Shown here: positions 16,277 to 24,487 of the stretch, piece after piece
Layout: each line of letters starts with the position of its first letter
Numbering within the stretch: the stretch's first letter is position 1
Assembly (NCBI GenBank): GCA_964571215.1
Contig: CAZMZZ010000001.1
Span: forward strand, 1-64,000
Length of the DNA: 64,000 bases
From: CAJWPI01 sp964571215
GTDB lineage: Bacteria > Pseudomonadota > Gammaproteobacteria > Magnimaribacterales > Magnimaribacteraceae
Direction of reading: 5' to 3'
The notes under the pieces: generated by a model
Told to the model about the DNA's origin: nothing
What the model saw: the letters and a program-made list of their open reading frames with translations, nothing else
Databases searched by the model: none
Made by a program: the position numbers and the translations under genes

Positions 16277-18511
16277 ATGATAAAAATCTCAAAAAAATCT
16301 ATTCTTTATTCGATTCTTATTCTCTTATCTCCTTTTTTCCTTTTAATTGCCGGAGTATTCTTTAACTGGTTCGGATCTTATATAGGACCAGGAGAAGTCT
16401 CTAAATTTTCTTCTGTCTCACAGTTATCAAAAATAATTGATGTAGACCAGAGAACTAAAGGTTTTGAGAAAAAGCAAATTCTTTTTGGAGATTTGCATGT
16501 GCACACCACTTTTTCTTTTGATGCTTTTATGCTTAATCTACCTATAGCACAAGGGGAAGGTGTTCATCCTGTAGCAGATGCATGTAATTTTGCTAGATTT
16601 TGCTCTAACTTAGATTTTTTTGCTGTTACTGATCATGCAGAATGGCTTACCCAAAGAGAATGGAAAGATAGTTTAAACTCTATTCAAAGCTGTGCAGCAA
16701 TATCAAGTGAAGTAGATCAAGGTGAAGTTATACCATTTATAGGTTGGGAATGGACTCAGACTAGCTCAGACCCAAATAAACATTATGGTCATAAGAATAT
16801 AATAGTTAAGGGTCTCGAAGATAATAAAATTCCACCTAAACCTATTGCTGCTGTTAATTCTGGCCAATTTAAAAATTTTGTTAACCCAAATCCTTTAATA
16901 ATAAGTGCTGCAGTAGCATTAGACTTTCCAAATCGAAAACATTATTTCGATTGGAGGTATAAATCTTTAGTAGCCTCCTATTTAGAAAGGTGCGATGAAG
17001 GGTTGGGGCTATTCAATTCAAGTAATTGTATGGAAACAGCAGACTCACCTTTAACTTTATACTCTAAGCTTAATGATTATCTCTCCGAGATAATGATTAT
17101 CCCACATGGAACGGCATGGGGTGCTACTTCTCCTCCTTTTGCATCTTGGGATAATCAGTTAAATTCTTCAGACTATGATCCAAAGTTTGGTAATCTAGTT
17201 GAGATATATTCTGGACATGGAAATTCAGAAGAATATAGATCTTGGTCACCTCTTAATTTTAATTCTGAAGATGTTGCTTCCTGTGAGCAACCTACGCAAA
17301 ATTATTTACCATACTGTTTTCAAGCAGGAGAGATAATAAAAGAAAGATGCAGAATAGCAGCAGGGTCAGACGATGAGTGCAATAATAGATCCTTAGAAGC
17401 AAGGGAGAATTTTGTTAAGTCTCATCCTTATGGCATTCTTACAGTTCCTGGTTATGACCCGAAAGAGTGGAAAGATTCAGGCCAATGTAAGGATTGCTTC
17501 TTACCAGCTTTTGATTATAGACCTAAGATGTCTATTCAATATGCATTAGCTTCAACAGATTTTTCTGGTGATACCCCTTTGAATTATAAGTTTGGTTTTA
17601 TTGGCTCAAGTGATAATCATCAAGGGAGACCTGGAACTGGATATAAAGAGAATCTGAGGTTTTTAAATTCTGAATCTCGAATAAACTTACAAAACACTCA
17701 AGGCAATGTTCTTCTTAATCCAAGATTAACAGAACCTAAGCTGCCTAGGACTCAAAATCTAGATTCTTATCAAGAACCAACATTATCAATACAATCAGAA
17801 AGAGCTTCTTCCTTTCTTTATACCGGAGGATTAGTCGCTGTTCACTCTTTATCTAAAAACAGAGATAGTTTGTGGAACTCTATGAATAGAAGAGAAGTCT
17901 ATGCTACTAGTGGAGACAGGATTTTATTATGGTTTGATTTAGTAAATCATAATAGTGAAAATGTTTATCCAATGGGTGCTGAGGTGAGAATGGAAAAAAA
18001 CCCTGTATTTAAGGTAAAAGCATTAGGAGCGAATTTTCAAAAACCTGGATGTATAGGCTCTTCTGGAGAAGCTGAAAAACAAAATTTAATTACAAACCTT
18101 TGTAAGGGAGAGTGTTTTAATCCTTCAGATATAAGAAAAAATATTCAAAGAATAGAAGTGGTTAGAATAAGACCTCAGTCATATGAAGAGGAACCTTTGG
18201 AAGGATTGATTGAAGACCCCTGGAAAATATTTGATTGTGAACCTTCTCAAGAGGGGTGTGAAATAGAGTTTACAGATAACCAATTTTCCATAGGAAATCG
18301 CGAAGTTATTTACTATGTGAGAGCAATACAATCCTCTAGTCTAGCCATAAATGCTGATGGTCTTGGTTGTGAGATGGAAGAAGGCAAATGTATCAAAGTA
18401 AATTTATGTGGAGATATTGAAGGAAAGGGGGTTGGGGATTGCCTGAACGAAACTCAAGAAAGAGCATGGTCATCACCGATTTTTGTTAATTTTGGTCCAA
18501 TCCCTCCTTGA
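16277..18511 (+). CDS. DUF3604 domain protein, membrane-anchored, PHP-like metal site
   Basis: The 744-residue product has one N-terminal hydrophobic segment (about 9-30), acting as signal or anchor, and then a DUF3604 domain. The metal-site motifs resemble PHP phosphoesterases: GDLHVHTTFSFDA at 71-83 and TDHAEW at 118-123, with later conserved IGWEWTQ and GSSDNHQGRPGTG. Several Cys pairs in the C-terminal third could form disulfides, consistent with a periplasmic location. The function of this family is not established; hydrolysis of a phosphoester or similar bond is an inference from the PHP-like motifs. The gene ends by overlapping convergent nusB by 26 bases. Confidence 0.85.
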   Translation: MIKISKKSILYSILILLSPFFLLIAGVFFNWFGSYIGPGEVSKFSSVSQLSKIIDVDQRTKGFEKKQILFGDLHVHTTFSFDAFMLNLPIAQGEGVHPVADACNFARFCSNLDFFAVTDHAEWLTQREWKDSLNSIQSCAAISSEVDQGEVIPFIGWEWTQTSSDPNKHYGHKNIIVKGLEDNKIPPKPIAAVNSGQFKNFVNPNPLIISAAVALDFPNRKHYFDWRYKSLVASYLERCDEGLGLFNSSNCMETADSPLTLYSKLNDYLSEIMIIPHGTAWGATSPPFASWDNQLNSSDYDPKFGNLVEIYSGHGNSEEYRSWSPLNFNSEDVASCEQPTQNYLPYCFQAGEIIKERCRIAAGSDDECNNRSLEARENFVKSHPYGILTVPGYDPKEWKDSGQCKDCFLPAFDYRPKMSIQYALASTDFSGDTPLNYKFGFIGSSDNHQGRPGTGYKENLRFLNSESRINLQNTQGNVLLNPRLTEPKLPRTQNLDSYQEPTLSIQSERASSFLYTGGLVAVHSLSKNRDSLWNSMNRREVYATSGDRILLWFDLVNHNSENVYPMGAEVRMEKNPVFKVKALGANFQKPGCIGSSGEAEKQNLITNLCKGECFNPSDIRKNIQRIEVVRIRPQSYEEEPLEGLIEDPWKIFDCEPSQEGCEIEFTDNQFSIGNREVIYYVRAIQSSSLAINADGLGCEMEEGKCIKVNLCGDIEGKGVGDCLNETQERAWSSPIFVNFGPIPP

Positions 18512-18893
18512 TTAACTTATCTAGAATTGCATTAATAAATTTATACCCATTTGAAGAACCATATTTTTTAGATAAGCGAATTGCTTCGCTTATTACAATA
18601 ACTTCTTTAGTCTCATTATTAAGGAGCTCAAATAAAGCCATCCTAAGGATATTTCTTTCTATAGGGTCTAGCTGAGAAAGTGGTCTAGGTAAATTCTTTT
18701 CAAGTATTTTATCTAAAGATTCACGCGATTTTAGAACTCCACGAAGATGGTTCTGAAAAAGAGGATTATTTTTTTGATTTGGTCTATTGCTTATTACTTC
18801 ATCTAATAAATTATTTCCTACTTCTGCTTCATATAAACTTTGAAGTACTTTGTCTCTAGATCTTGTTGGCGAGATAGATGAAGGCATATTCAT
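18486..18893 (-). CDS. nusB: transcription antitermination factor NusB
   Basis: NusB with NusE (S10) binds boxA RNA and supports antitermination in rRNA operons. The 135-residue all-helical protein has the family pattern: SRDKVLQSLYEAEV near the N-terminus, LPRPLSQLDPIERNILRMALFEL in the middle, and VIVISEAIRLSKKYGSSNGYKFINAILDKL at the C-terminus (given here as landmarks). It overlaps ribH by 4 bases and ends the rib operon, as in many gammaproteobacteria. Its 3' end overlaps the convergent DUF3604 gene by 26 bases with no terminator between them. Confidence 0.95.
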   Translation of the reverse strand: MNMPSSISPTRSRDKVLQSLYEAEVGNNLLDEVISNRPNQKNNPLFQNHLRGVLKSRESLDKILEKNLPRPLSQLDPIERNILRMALFELLNNETKEVIVISEAIRLSKKYGSSNGYKFINAILDKLIKEGLDQN

Positions 18894-19369
18894 TCATTTT
18901 TTGATAAATTCTCAAGAAGTAACATAGCACTTAAAGCCGCTTCCGCTCCTTTGTTGCCTTTTTTAGAATCTGCTCTTTCAACTGCTTGCTCATAATTATT
19001 TGTAGTTAAAACCCCAAATATTACTGGTTTATTAATCTCTAAAGAAACATTAATTAAACCAGCAGCACAGCTATTAGCTATCATATCAAAGTGCGGAGTT
19101 TCTCCCTTTATAATGGCTCCAAGGGCAATAATTGCGTCTATGTCTTTTCTTTCTCCAAATTTTTTTGCAGATAAAGGTAGTTCAAAAGCACCAGGGACTT
19201 CCAAGTGTAAAATATTTTTTTTATGTACACCTTTTTTTAAGAGTTCTTTTTCTGCATTCTTGAAAAGAATTTCAACTATGTCTTTATTCCATTGTGTGGT
19301 TATCAGAACGTACTTACTTCTTTTAGATTCTTCGGAGGGTTCGATTAGAATATTTCCTTTTTTTGACAT
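18890..19369 (-). CDS. ribH: 6,7-dimethyl-8-ribityllumazine synthase
   Basis: RibH condenses the ribityl-aminouracil from the RibD branch with the butanone phosphate from RibB, the penultimate step of riboflavin synthesis. The 159-residue protein has VPGAFELPL, the loop ALGAIIKGETPHFDMIAN with the catalytic His, GVLTTNNYEQA and the phosphate-binding GNKGAEAA. The gene lies between ribBA and nusB in a conserved order. The riboflavin synthase that uses its product, RibE, is not encoded in this operon. Confidence 0.96.
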   Translation of the reverse strand: MSKKGNILIEPSEESKRSKYVLITTQWNKDIVEILFKNAEKELLKKGVHKKNILHLEVPGAFELPLSAKKFGERKDIDAIIALGAIIKGETPHFDMIANSCAAGLINVSLEINKPVIFGVLTTNNYEQAVERADSKKGNKGAEAALSAMLLLENLSKNE

Positions 19370-19378
19370 TCTTCAAGT

Positions 19379-20473
19379 TTATGGTGTTATAAATTCAGTT
19401 ATTTCTAAATCAAATCCTGCCAGGGGGTATTTTACTGGAGCACCAAGAAGCTGTATTTTCTTTACCCCCAGATCTCTAAGAATCTGAGCTCCAATTCCAA
19501 CAATTCTATTGTCTGGGGCTTCATTTCTAGAGTATTTCTTCTTTCTTTTAAGAAAATTAAAGTTATTTAATATAGTTTCCGCTGTTTCATCTTGAGATAT
19601 TAGAAGCAAAACTCCAGATCCTTCTTTATTTATTTTCTCCATTGCTTTAGAAAAAGACCACCTTTTTCCAAATCCCTCTATTCCCATAAGATCATGCAAT
19701 GAATTGCTTATATGCACTCTCACTAGAGTTTCTTTTTTGTTTGAGATTGTACCTTTCGTTAATGCTAAATGAGTCCTGTTTAGAATAGAATCTTGATAAG
19801 CTGTTAGCTTGAAATTTCCAAATTCTGTAGAAACTGAAGTTTCATTGATTCTCTTAATGCTTTTTTCATTTATATTTCTGTAGTGTATTAGGTCAGCTAT
19901 TGTTCCTATTTTTAGGTTATGTTTTTTAGCAAATTTTTCTAGATCTGGTCTTCTAGCCATACTTCCATCTTCATTCATTATTTCTACTATAACTGCTGCA
20001 GGTTCTAACCCTGCCAATTTTGCTAAGTCCAATCCAGCTTCTGTATGACCTGCTCTAGTAAGAACCCCTCCATCTGATGCTGTTAAAGGAAAAACATGTC
20101 CTGGTTGAACTATGTTTTCAGGTTTTGCATTTTTTTTAACTGCTGCAAGAATAGTGGTTGCTCTATCGGAAGCAGAAATACCAGTTGTTACCCCTTGAGC
20201 TGCTTCAATTGAAACTGTAAAGGCTGTTCCTTGCTTACTTCTACTGTCTCTGACCATTGGTTGAAGATTTAGTTGTAGGCACCTTTCTTTATTCAAAGCT
20301 AAGCAAATAAGACCCCGTGCATGAGTAGCCATAAAATTTATAATTTCAGGTGTAATTTTTTCTGCTCCTAGAATTAAATCACCTTCATTTTCTCTGTCTT
20401 CATCATCCATAAGAATAACCATCTTCCCCTCAGAAATATCAGATATTAAATTTTGAGTAGTATTAAGTTTCAT
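19379..20473 (-). CDS. ribBA: 3,4-dihydroxy-2-butanone 4-phosphate synthase with degenerate GTP cyclohydrolase II domain
   Basis: The N-terminal half (about 1-200) is a full RibB domain that turns ribulose 5-phosphate into dihydroxybutanone phosphate: it has DDEDRENEGD (24-33), the MATHARG loop and RAGHTEAGLDL. The C-terminal half (about 205-364) is GTP cyclohydrolase II-like but lacks the zinc-binding Cys cluster; the region where the Cys triplet should be reads HISNSLHDLMG. That half is therefore probably not catalytic. A complete RibA with all three Cys is encoded at 27168-27752, consistent with the domain being relieved of its function. Such hybrids are known in gammaproteobacteria. ribD ends only 4 bases upstream. 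Confidence 0.92.
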   Translation of the reverse strand: MKLNTTQNLISDISEGKMVILMDDEDRENEGDLILGAEKITPEIINFMATHARGLICLALNKERCLQLNLQPMVRDSRSKQGTAFTVSIEAAQGVTTGISASDRATTILAAVKKNAKPENIVQPGHVFPLTASDGGVLTRAGHTEAGLDLAKLAGLEPAAVIVEIMNEDGSMARRPDLEKFAKKHNLKIGTIADLIHYRNINEKSIKRINETSVSTEFGNFKLTAYQDSILNRTHLALTKGTISNKKETLVRVHISNSLHDLMGIEGFGKRWSFSKAMEKINKEGSGVLLLISQDETAETILNNFNFLKRKKKYSRNEAPDNRIVGIGAQILRDLGVKKIQLLGAPVKYPLAGFDLEITEFITP

Positions 20474-20477
20474 TTTT

Positions 20478-21572
20478 TTAGTTATATTGAGGTCTAGCTA
20501 ATAATTTAATGTCTCCACCAATTTCATCAATACTTTGAATTTTAAGATTAATGTTATTCATTCTTCTTTGAATTTTTGCAAAATTTAGTTTTTCCTTTCC
20601 CATCAATTTTGGCGCTATGAATAGTATAAACTCATCAATGAGTCTTTCTTTAAGAAGAGCTCCTACTAATCTAGGCCCTGATTCTACCAGTAAATAATTA
20701 ATCTCAGATTTACCAAGGAATTTACAAACTTCTACTAGAGATACTAAGCCACCTTCACCTGGTTTTTGTATTATCTCAATATTTGAAGGGGTGTTTATTT
20801 CTTTTTTAGCATTGTTGCAGAAAATGATTGTTTTTAAATTATCAGAAAAGATATTTTTATTTCCAGTAATTTTTAAACTACTATCCACTACACATCTCAA
20901 AGGCTGGGAGTAACTAGAGGTACTTTTTTTTAATAATCGGACTGTTAATCTTGGATTATCTTTTAATATTGTTCCGCTTCCAGTCAATATAGCATCACTT
21001 TTAGCTCTTATATCATGAACATCACTCCTAGATTCTAAGGAAGAAATCCATTTACTCTCTCCATTTTTTAACCCTATTCCTCCGTCCATACTAATTGCTA
21101 ACTTACAACTAATCATTGGCCTTCCCTTATTTAATCTTGAAAAGAATCCTTTATTTAATTCTTCAGCTCTATCCTGTAATAGACCTAAGTTAACTTCTAT
21201 ATTATTGCTTGCTAATTCTTCTAGACCTTTTTGCATAGGATCTTTAGAAGCAATGAAAACCTTTTTAACTCCTGACTCTATTATAGATTTACAGCAAGGC
21301 GGTGTTTTACCTGTTAGTGAACAGGGTTCAAGATTCACATATAGTTCGCTACCTTTTAGTATTTTGCTAGCTTGAGTTCCATATCGTTTCTTTACATTAG
21401 ATAGGGCATTAATTTCAGCATGTTCTGTTCCAGGCTTCTTATGCCAGCCTCTACCAATTACTTTTCCATTTTTAACTATCACACACCCAACTAAGGGATT
21501 GGGACTGACTAAGTAAGAACCTCTTTTTGCAAGTTTTAGTGCATACTTCATATGACCTTCTTCTTCAGTCAT
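20478..21572 (-). CDS. ribD: bifunctional pyrimidine deaminase/reductase
   Basis: RibD deaminates the pyrimidine produced from GTP and reduces its ribosyl side chain. The 364-residue protein has the cytidine-deaminase-type zinc site: HAEINAL near residue 50 and PCSLTGKTPPCC near 84-95. The C-terminal NADPH reductase domain (about 150-364) has KLAISMDGGIG and the LVESGPRLVGALL motif. In many gammaproteobacteria ribE follows; here ribBA begins 4 bases after the ribD stop, so ribE is absent from this place. nrdR lies just upstream with a gap of 2 bases. Confidence 0.95.
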   Translation of the reverse strand: MTEEEGHMKYALKLAKRGSYLVSPNPLVGCVIVKNGKVIGRGWHKKPGTEHAEINALSNVKKRYGTQASKILKGSELYVNLEPCSLTGKTPPCCKSIIESGVKKVFIASKDPMQKGLEELASNNIEVNLGLLQDRAEELNKGFFSRLNKGRPMISCKLAISMDGGIGLKNGESKWISSLESRSDVHDIRAKSDAILTGSGTILKDNPRLTVRLLKKSTSSYSQPLRCVVDSSLKITGNKNIFSDNLKTIIFCNNAKKEINTPSNIEIIQKPGEGGLVSLVEVCKFLGKSEINYLLVESGPRLVGALLKERLIDEFILFIAPKLMGKEKLNFAKIQRRMNNINLKIQSIDEIGGDIKLLARPQYN

Positions 21573-21574
21573 AG

Positions 21575-22030
21575 TTAGTCTTTGGTAAGTTTTTCTACTT
21601 CTTCACTAAACTCAGTAATATCTTCAAATCTTCTATATACAGAAGCAAATCTTATGAAAGCTACTTCGTCAATCTTTCTAAGGTTTTTCATAACTGCTTC
21701 TCCAATTAATCTAGATGGAACTTCTCTTTCTCCTGATGCTCTGATATCTTTTTTTATATCTTCTATTAATTTTTCAATCTCTTCGTCTCCAACTGGTCTC
21801 TTTTCAAGAGACCTATATAAGCCTTCTCTTAATTTCTGTTCATTGAAAGGCTCTCTAGTATTATTTTTTTGTTTAATAACTTTAGGCATAAGAAGCTCTG
21901 CAGATTCAAAAGTAGTAAATCTTTCTCCACATTCAGGACATTCCCTTCTTCTTCTTGTTTGAAGACCTTCAGAAATCAGTCTGGAGTCGATTACTTTCGT
22001 ATCGGAATAACTACAATATGGACAATGCAT
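21575..22030 (-). CDS. nrdR: transcriptional repressor NrdR
   Basis: NrdR senses ATP/dATP and represses ribonucleotide reductase genes. From the ATG at 22030 the protein is 151 residues, the usual length, and begins MHCPYC, the first half of the zinc ribbon CPYC...CPECGERF. The ATP cone follows (about 48-138, with [18 protein letters not shown] residues). The frame stays open upstream for 17 more codons into glyA, but those residues do not match the family, which starts at the zinc ribbon. The start is 1 base after the glyA stop, implying coupling. The order glyA-nrdR-ribD is common in gammaproteobacteria. Confidence 0.95.
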   Translation of the reverse strand: MHCPYCSYSDTKVIDSRLISEGLQTRRRRECPECGERFTTFESAELLMPKVIKQKNNTREPFNEQKLREGLYRSLEKRPVGDEEIEKLIEDIKKDIRASGEREVPSRLIGEAVMKNLRKIDEVAFIRFASVYRRFEDITEFSEEVEKLTKD

Positions 22031-22031
22031 T

Positions 22032-23285
22032 TTATTTATAAACAGGAAAACCTGAGCATAGCTCTTTAACATGCCCTGCAATTTTATTAGTTAATTGCCC
22101 GTTGCCAATATCATCTAATATGTCACAAATCCAGGAAGCCACTAACTCTATTTCTTTTTCTTTAAAACCTCTGGTAGTAGAGGCTGGGGTGCCTATTCTT
22201 AGACCACTAGTTATAAATCTTGACTGGGGATCATTAGGAACAGCATTCTTATTTACTGTGATATTAGTTTTGCTTAAAGCCTCCTCGGCTTTTTTTCCAG
22301 TTATATCTTTTTTAATTAAATCTACTAAGAACATATGGTTCTTAGTTCCATTTGAAACTATCTCAATCTCTCTATTCATAAAAACCTTGCACATTGCCTC
22401 AGCATTTTTTAAAACTTGTTCCTGATAAGTTGTAAAGTTTGAATGTAACGCTTCTTTAAAGCAAACGGCTTTAGCTGCAATAACATGCATTAAAGGACCC
22501 CCTTGAGAGCCAGGTATAATTGAGGAATTAATTCTCTTTTCTATTTCTTCATTTTGCTTAGCCAGAATTAAACCACCCCTCGGTCCTCTTAAAGTCTTAT
22601 GTGTAGTAGTTGTCACTACATCTGCAAAAGGAATAGGAGAGGGGTAAAGTCCAGCTGCTATCAAACCAGCCACGTGAGCCATATCTACTAAAAGATAAGC
22701 TCCTACTTCATCAGCAATTGATCTAAATCTCTCCCAGTCAACTATTCCAGAATAAGCAGAAAAACCAGCAACAATGACTTTAGGTTTATGTTTTTTTGCT
22801 AGAGAATTAACTTCTTCATAATCAATTTCTCCTGTCTCCTTATTCAATCCATATTGATAAGCTGTATAAATCTTACCTGAGAAGTTGACATTAGTTCCAT
22901 GTGTTAAATGGCCACCATGATCAAGACTCATTCCTAGAATAACATCTCCCGGAGAGCAAAGAGCGAGATAGACTGCTAAGTTGGCACTGCTGCCTGAATG
23001 AGGCTGAACATTAGCATAGTCTGCTCCAAAAAGTTCTTTCGCTCTCTCAGTAGCTAAGTCTTCAGCAATATCTACAAATTCACATCCACCATAATATCTT
23101 TTTCCTGGGTAACCTTCTGCATACTTATTGGTAAGCACAGATCCTTGAGCTTCTAAAACTCTTTTTGATGCATAATTCTCAGAAGCAATTAGTTCAATAT
23201 GATCTTCTTGTCTGGTTGATTCTTTAATAACAGATTCCCATATTTCAGGATCAAATTCCTTAAGTGAAAGAGAATTTTCTAACAT
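22032..23285 (-). CDS. glyA: serine hydroxymethyltransferase
   Basis: GlyA interconverts serine and glycine while loading one-carbon units on tetrahydrofolate. The 417-residue protein has the family length, with [31 protein letters not shown], the PLP lysine in [14 protein letters not shown], and SGLRIGTPA near the end. It is the first gene of the glyA-nrdR-ribD-ribBA-ribH-nusB run and has a candidate promoter 39 bases upstream with a consensus TATAAT. Linking one-carbon supply with the dNTP regulator NrdR is a recurring arrangement. Confidence 0.97.
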   Translation of the reverse strand: MLENSLSLKEFDPEIWESVIKESTRQEDHIELIASENYASKRVLEAQGSVLTNKYAEGYPGKRYYGGCEFVDIAEDLATERAKELFGADYANVQPHSGSSANLAVYLALCSPGDVILGMSLDHGGHLTHGTNVNFSGKIYTAYQYGLNKETGEIDYEEVNSLAKKHKPKVIVAGFSAYSGIVDWERFRSIADEVGAYLLVDMAHVAGLIAAGLYPSPIPFADVVTTTTHKTLRGPRGGLILAKQNEEIEKRINSSIIPGSQGGPLMHVIAAKAVCFKEALHSNFTTYQEQVLKNAEAMCKVFMNREIEIVSNGTKNHMFLVDLIKKDITGKKAEEALSKTNITVNKNAVPNDPQSRFITSGLRIGTPASTTRGFKEKEIELVASWICDILDDIGNGQLTNKIAGHVKELCSGFPVYK

Positions 23286-23323
23286 ATCATTTTGACTCCA
23301 TTTTTGGGATTGTGATTCAGAGA

Positions 23324-23329
23324 ATTATA
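23324..23329 (-). promoter_or_regulatory. candidate -10 element of the glyA-rib operon
   Basis: On the - strand the hexamer is a perfect TATAAT. A -35 at 17 bases (ATGTGA) is poor, so activity may depend on an activator or on other contacts. Transcription would start near 23317 and give a leader of about 32 bases ahead of glyA. No riboswitch-like fold is apparent in that leader. Confidence 0.45.
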
Positions 23330-23360
23330 CCTAAGGCCAAACAATATCACATCCGAATAT

Positions 23361-24014
23361 TTAGGCTTTATTTGTAATAATGCGGCTCTTTCTATTTGGA
23401 TTACATTCTTTGCAAATTTGGCATTCTATACCGTAACATTTTCTAGCTTGACAGTATTCTCTACCGTAAAGAATGAATTGAATATGCAGTCTGTTCCATT
23501 CTGAAACTGGGAAAAGTCTCTTGAGGTCTTCTTCAGTTTTTTTGACGCTCTTCCCGTTTGTAAGTCTCCATCTTTGAGCAAGTCTATGTACATGAGTATC
23601 AACTGGAAAAGCAGGATGATTAAAAGCTTGAGACATAACTACTGAAGCTGTTTTATGCCCGACACCAGGTAATGATTCTAATTCTTCAAAAGACTCAGGT
23701 ACCTTCCCACCATATTTTTTTTCTAGAATAATAGAGAGTTCAAATATTGCTTTAGATTTTTGAGGGGATAAACCACACGGCTTGATAATTTTTTGAATTT
23801 TTTGCTTACCCATTTTAATCATGTCTGAAGGTTTATTTCCTTTTATGAATAATGATGGGGTTACTTGGTTAACCCTTTTATCAGTACATTGAGCTGAAAG
23901 GATAACTGCTATTAATAAAGTAAAAGTAGAACTGTGCGATAAGGGAATAGGGGGGTCAGGATAGATCTCATTAAGAGTATGAGATATGAAGTTGATCCTT
24001 TGTGATTTATTCAT
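23361..24014 (-). CDS. nth: endonuclease III
   Basis: Nth is a DNA glycosylase/AP lyase that removes oxidised pyrimidines. The ATG at 24014 gives 217 residues beginning MNKSQRI, matching the family start; an in-frame TTG at 24053 would add 13 unlikely residues. The helix-hairpin-helix LPGVGHKTA with the catalytic Lys and the catalytic Asp in VDTHVHRLA are present. The C-terminal Cys cluster is CQARKCYGIECQICKEC, with five Cys whose spacing differs from the usual C-x6-C-x2-C-x5-C of the 4Fe-4S cluster. It is transcribed away from the small LETM1-like gene. Confidence 0.93.
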   Translation of the reverse strand: MNKSQRINFISHTLNEIYPDPPIPLSHSSTFTLLIAVILSAQCTDKRVNQVTPSLFIKGNKPSDMIKMGKQKIQKIIKPCGLSPQKSKAIFELSIILEKKYGGKVPESFEELESLPGVGHKTASVVMSQAFNHPAFPVDTHVHRLAQRWRLTNGKSVKKTEEDLKRLFPVSEWNRLHIQFILYGREYCQARKCYGIECQICKECNPNRKSRIITNKA

Positions 24015-24062
24015 TAACAGATCTATATTTACAAATTGTGATGATGTAATCAATTGGCTTAT

Positions 24063-24092
24063 TCAACAGATTAATTTATTACAGTTTATAAT
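24063..24092 (+). promoter_or_regulatory. promoter giving a predicted leaderless transcript
   Basis: TCAACA at 24063-24068 (4 of 6 to the -35 consensus), an 18-base spacer and a perfect TATAAT at 24087-24092. The start point expected 6-7 bases downstream is at or next to the A of the ATG at 24099, so the mRNA would have no 5' leader. There is no ribosome-binding sequence before that ATG. Confidence 0.55.
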
Positions 24093-24098
24093 CTCTTT

Positions 24099-24392
24099 AT
24101 GTTGAGAAAAAAGCTTATACGTTCTTTATTGCTTTTAAAAGCAACCTTTAACAAAGAATCTGAGTCTAATAAAGAAATGCTCAGAATCTTTTACCTTCAT
24201 TCAAAAGGAGAGGCCAATAAGAAAGATTTACAGATTGCTAACAATCAACTCAAAGAATTATTAAAAGACTTGGGGTTTGGGCTGTTGACTTCATTGCCCT
24301 TTTCTCCAATAACTATTCCATTTATTTTAAAATTATCAAAGAGATATAACGTAGATATTATTCCTGAATGGTTTAAGGACTCTATTAAGTAA
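24099..24392 (+). CDS. small LETM1-like domain protein
   Basis: The 97-residue product resembles the small stand-alone LETM1-like proteins of some bacteria: a basic amphipathic N-terminus, a helical stretch (about 35-52, GEANKKDLQIANNQLKELL), then the hydrophobic segment GFGLLTSLPFSPITIPFILKL (landmarks 58-79) followed by YNVDIIPEWF. In LETM1 such a segment lies at the membrane, so a membrane-associated role is possible; actual function is unknown. It has its own promoter and is divergent from nth. A later in-frame ATG at 24177 would remove the N-terminal helix and seems less likely. The family call is from pattern memory only. Confidence 0.55.
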   Translation: MLRKKLIRSLLLLKATFNKESESNKEMLRIFYLHSKGEANKKDLQIANNQLKELLKDLGFGLLTSLPFSPITIPFILKLSKRYNVDIIPEWFKDSIK

Positions 24393-24413
24393 CAAATAAT
24401 ACTTTTGATTTGC

Positions 24414-24442
24414 TTGATTATTCTCCTTCTCTCACCTAACAT
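24414..24442 (+). promoter_or_regulatory. candidate sigma-70 promoter of the thiolase operon
   Basis: TTGATT (24414-24419), a 17-base spacer and TAACAT (24437-24442) give four matches of six in each hexamer. Transcription would begin near 24449, about 39 bases ahead of the thiolase ATG at 24488. A second TTGATT at 24405 is badly spaced. Confidence 0.4.
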
Positions 24443-24487
24443 CAGCCGCCCTAATAAAATATATTTAATAAAATAGTGGAGAATAAT

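Noticed and set aside
22031..22081. Longer NrdR with 17 extra N-terminal residues
   Set aside because: They lie inside glyA, are not family-like, and NrdR starts at the zinc ribbon encoded from 22030.
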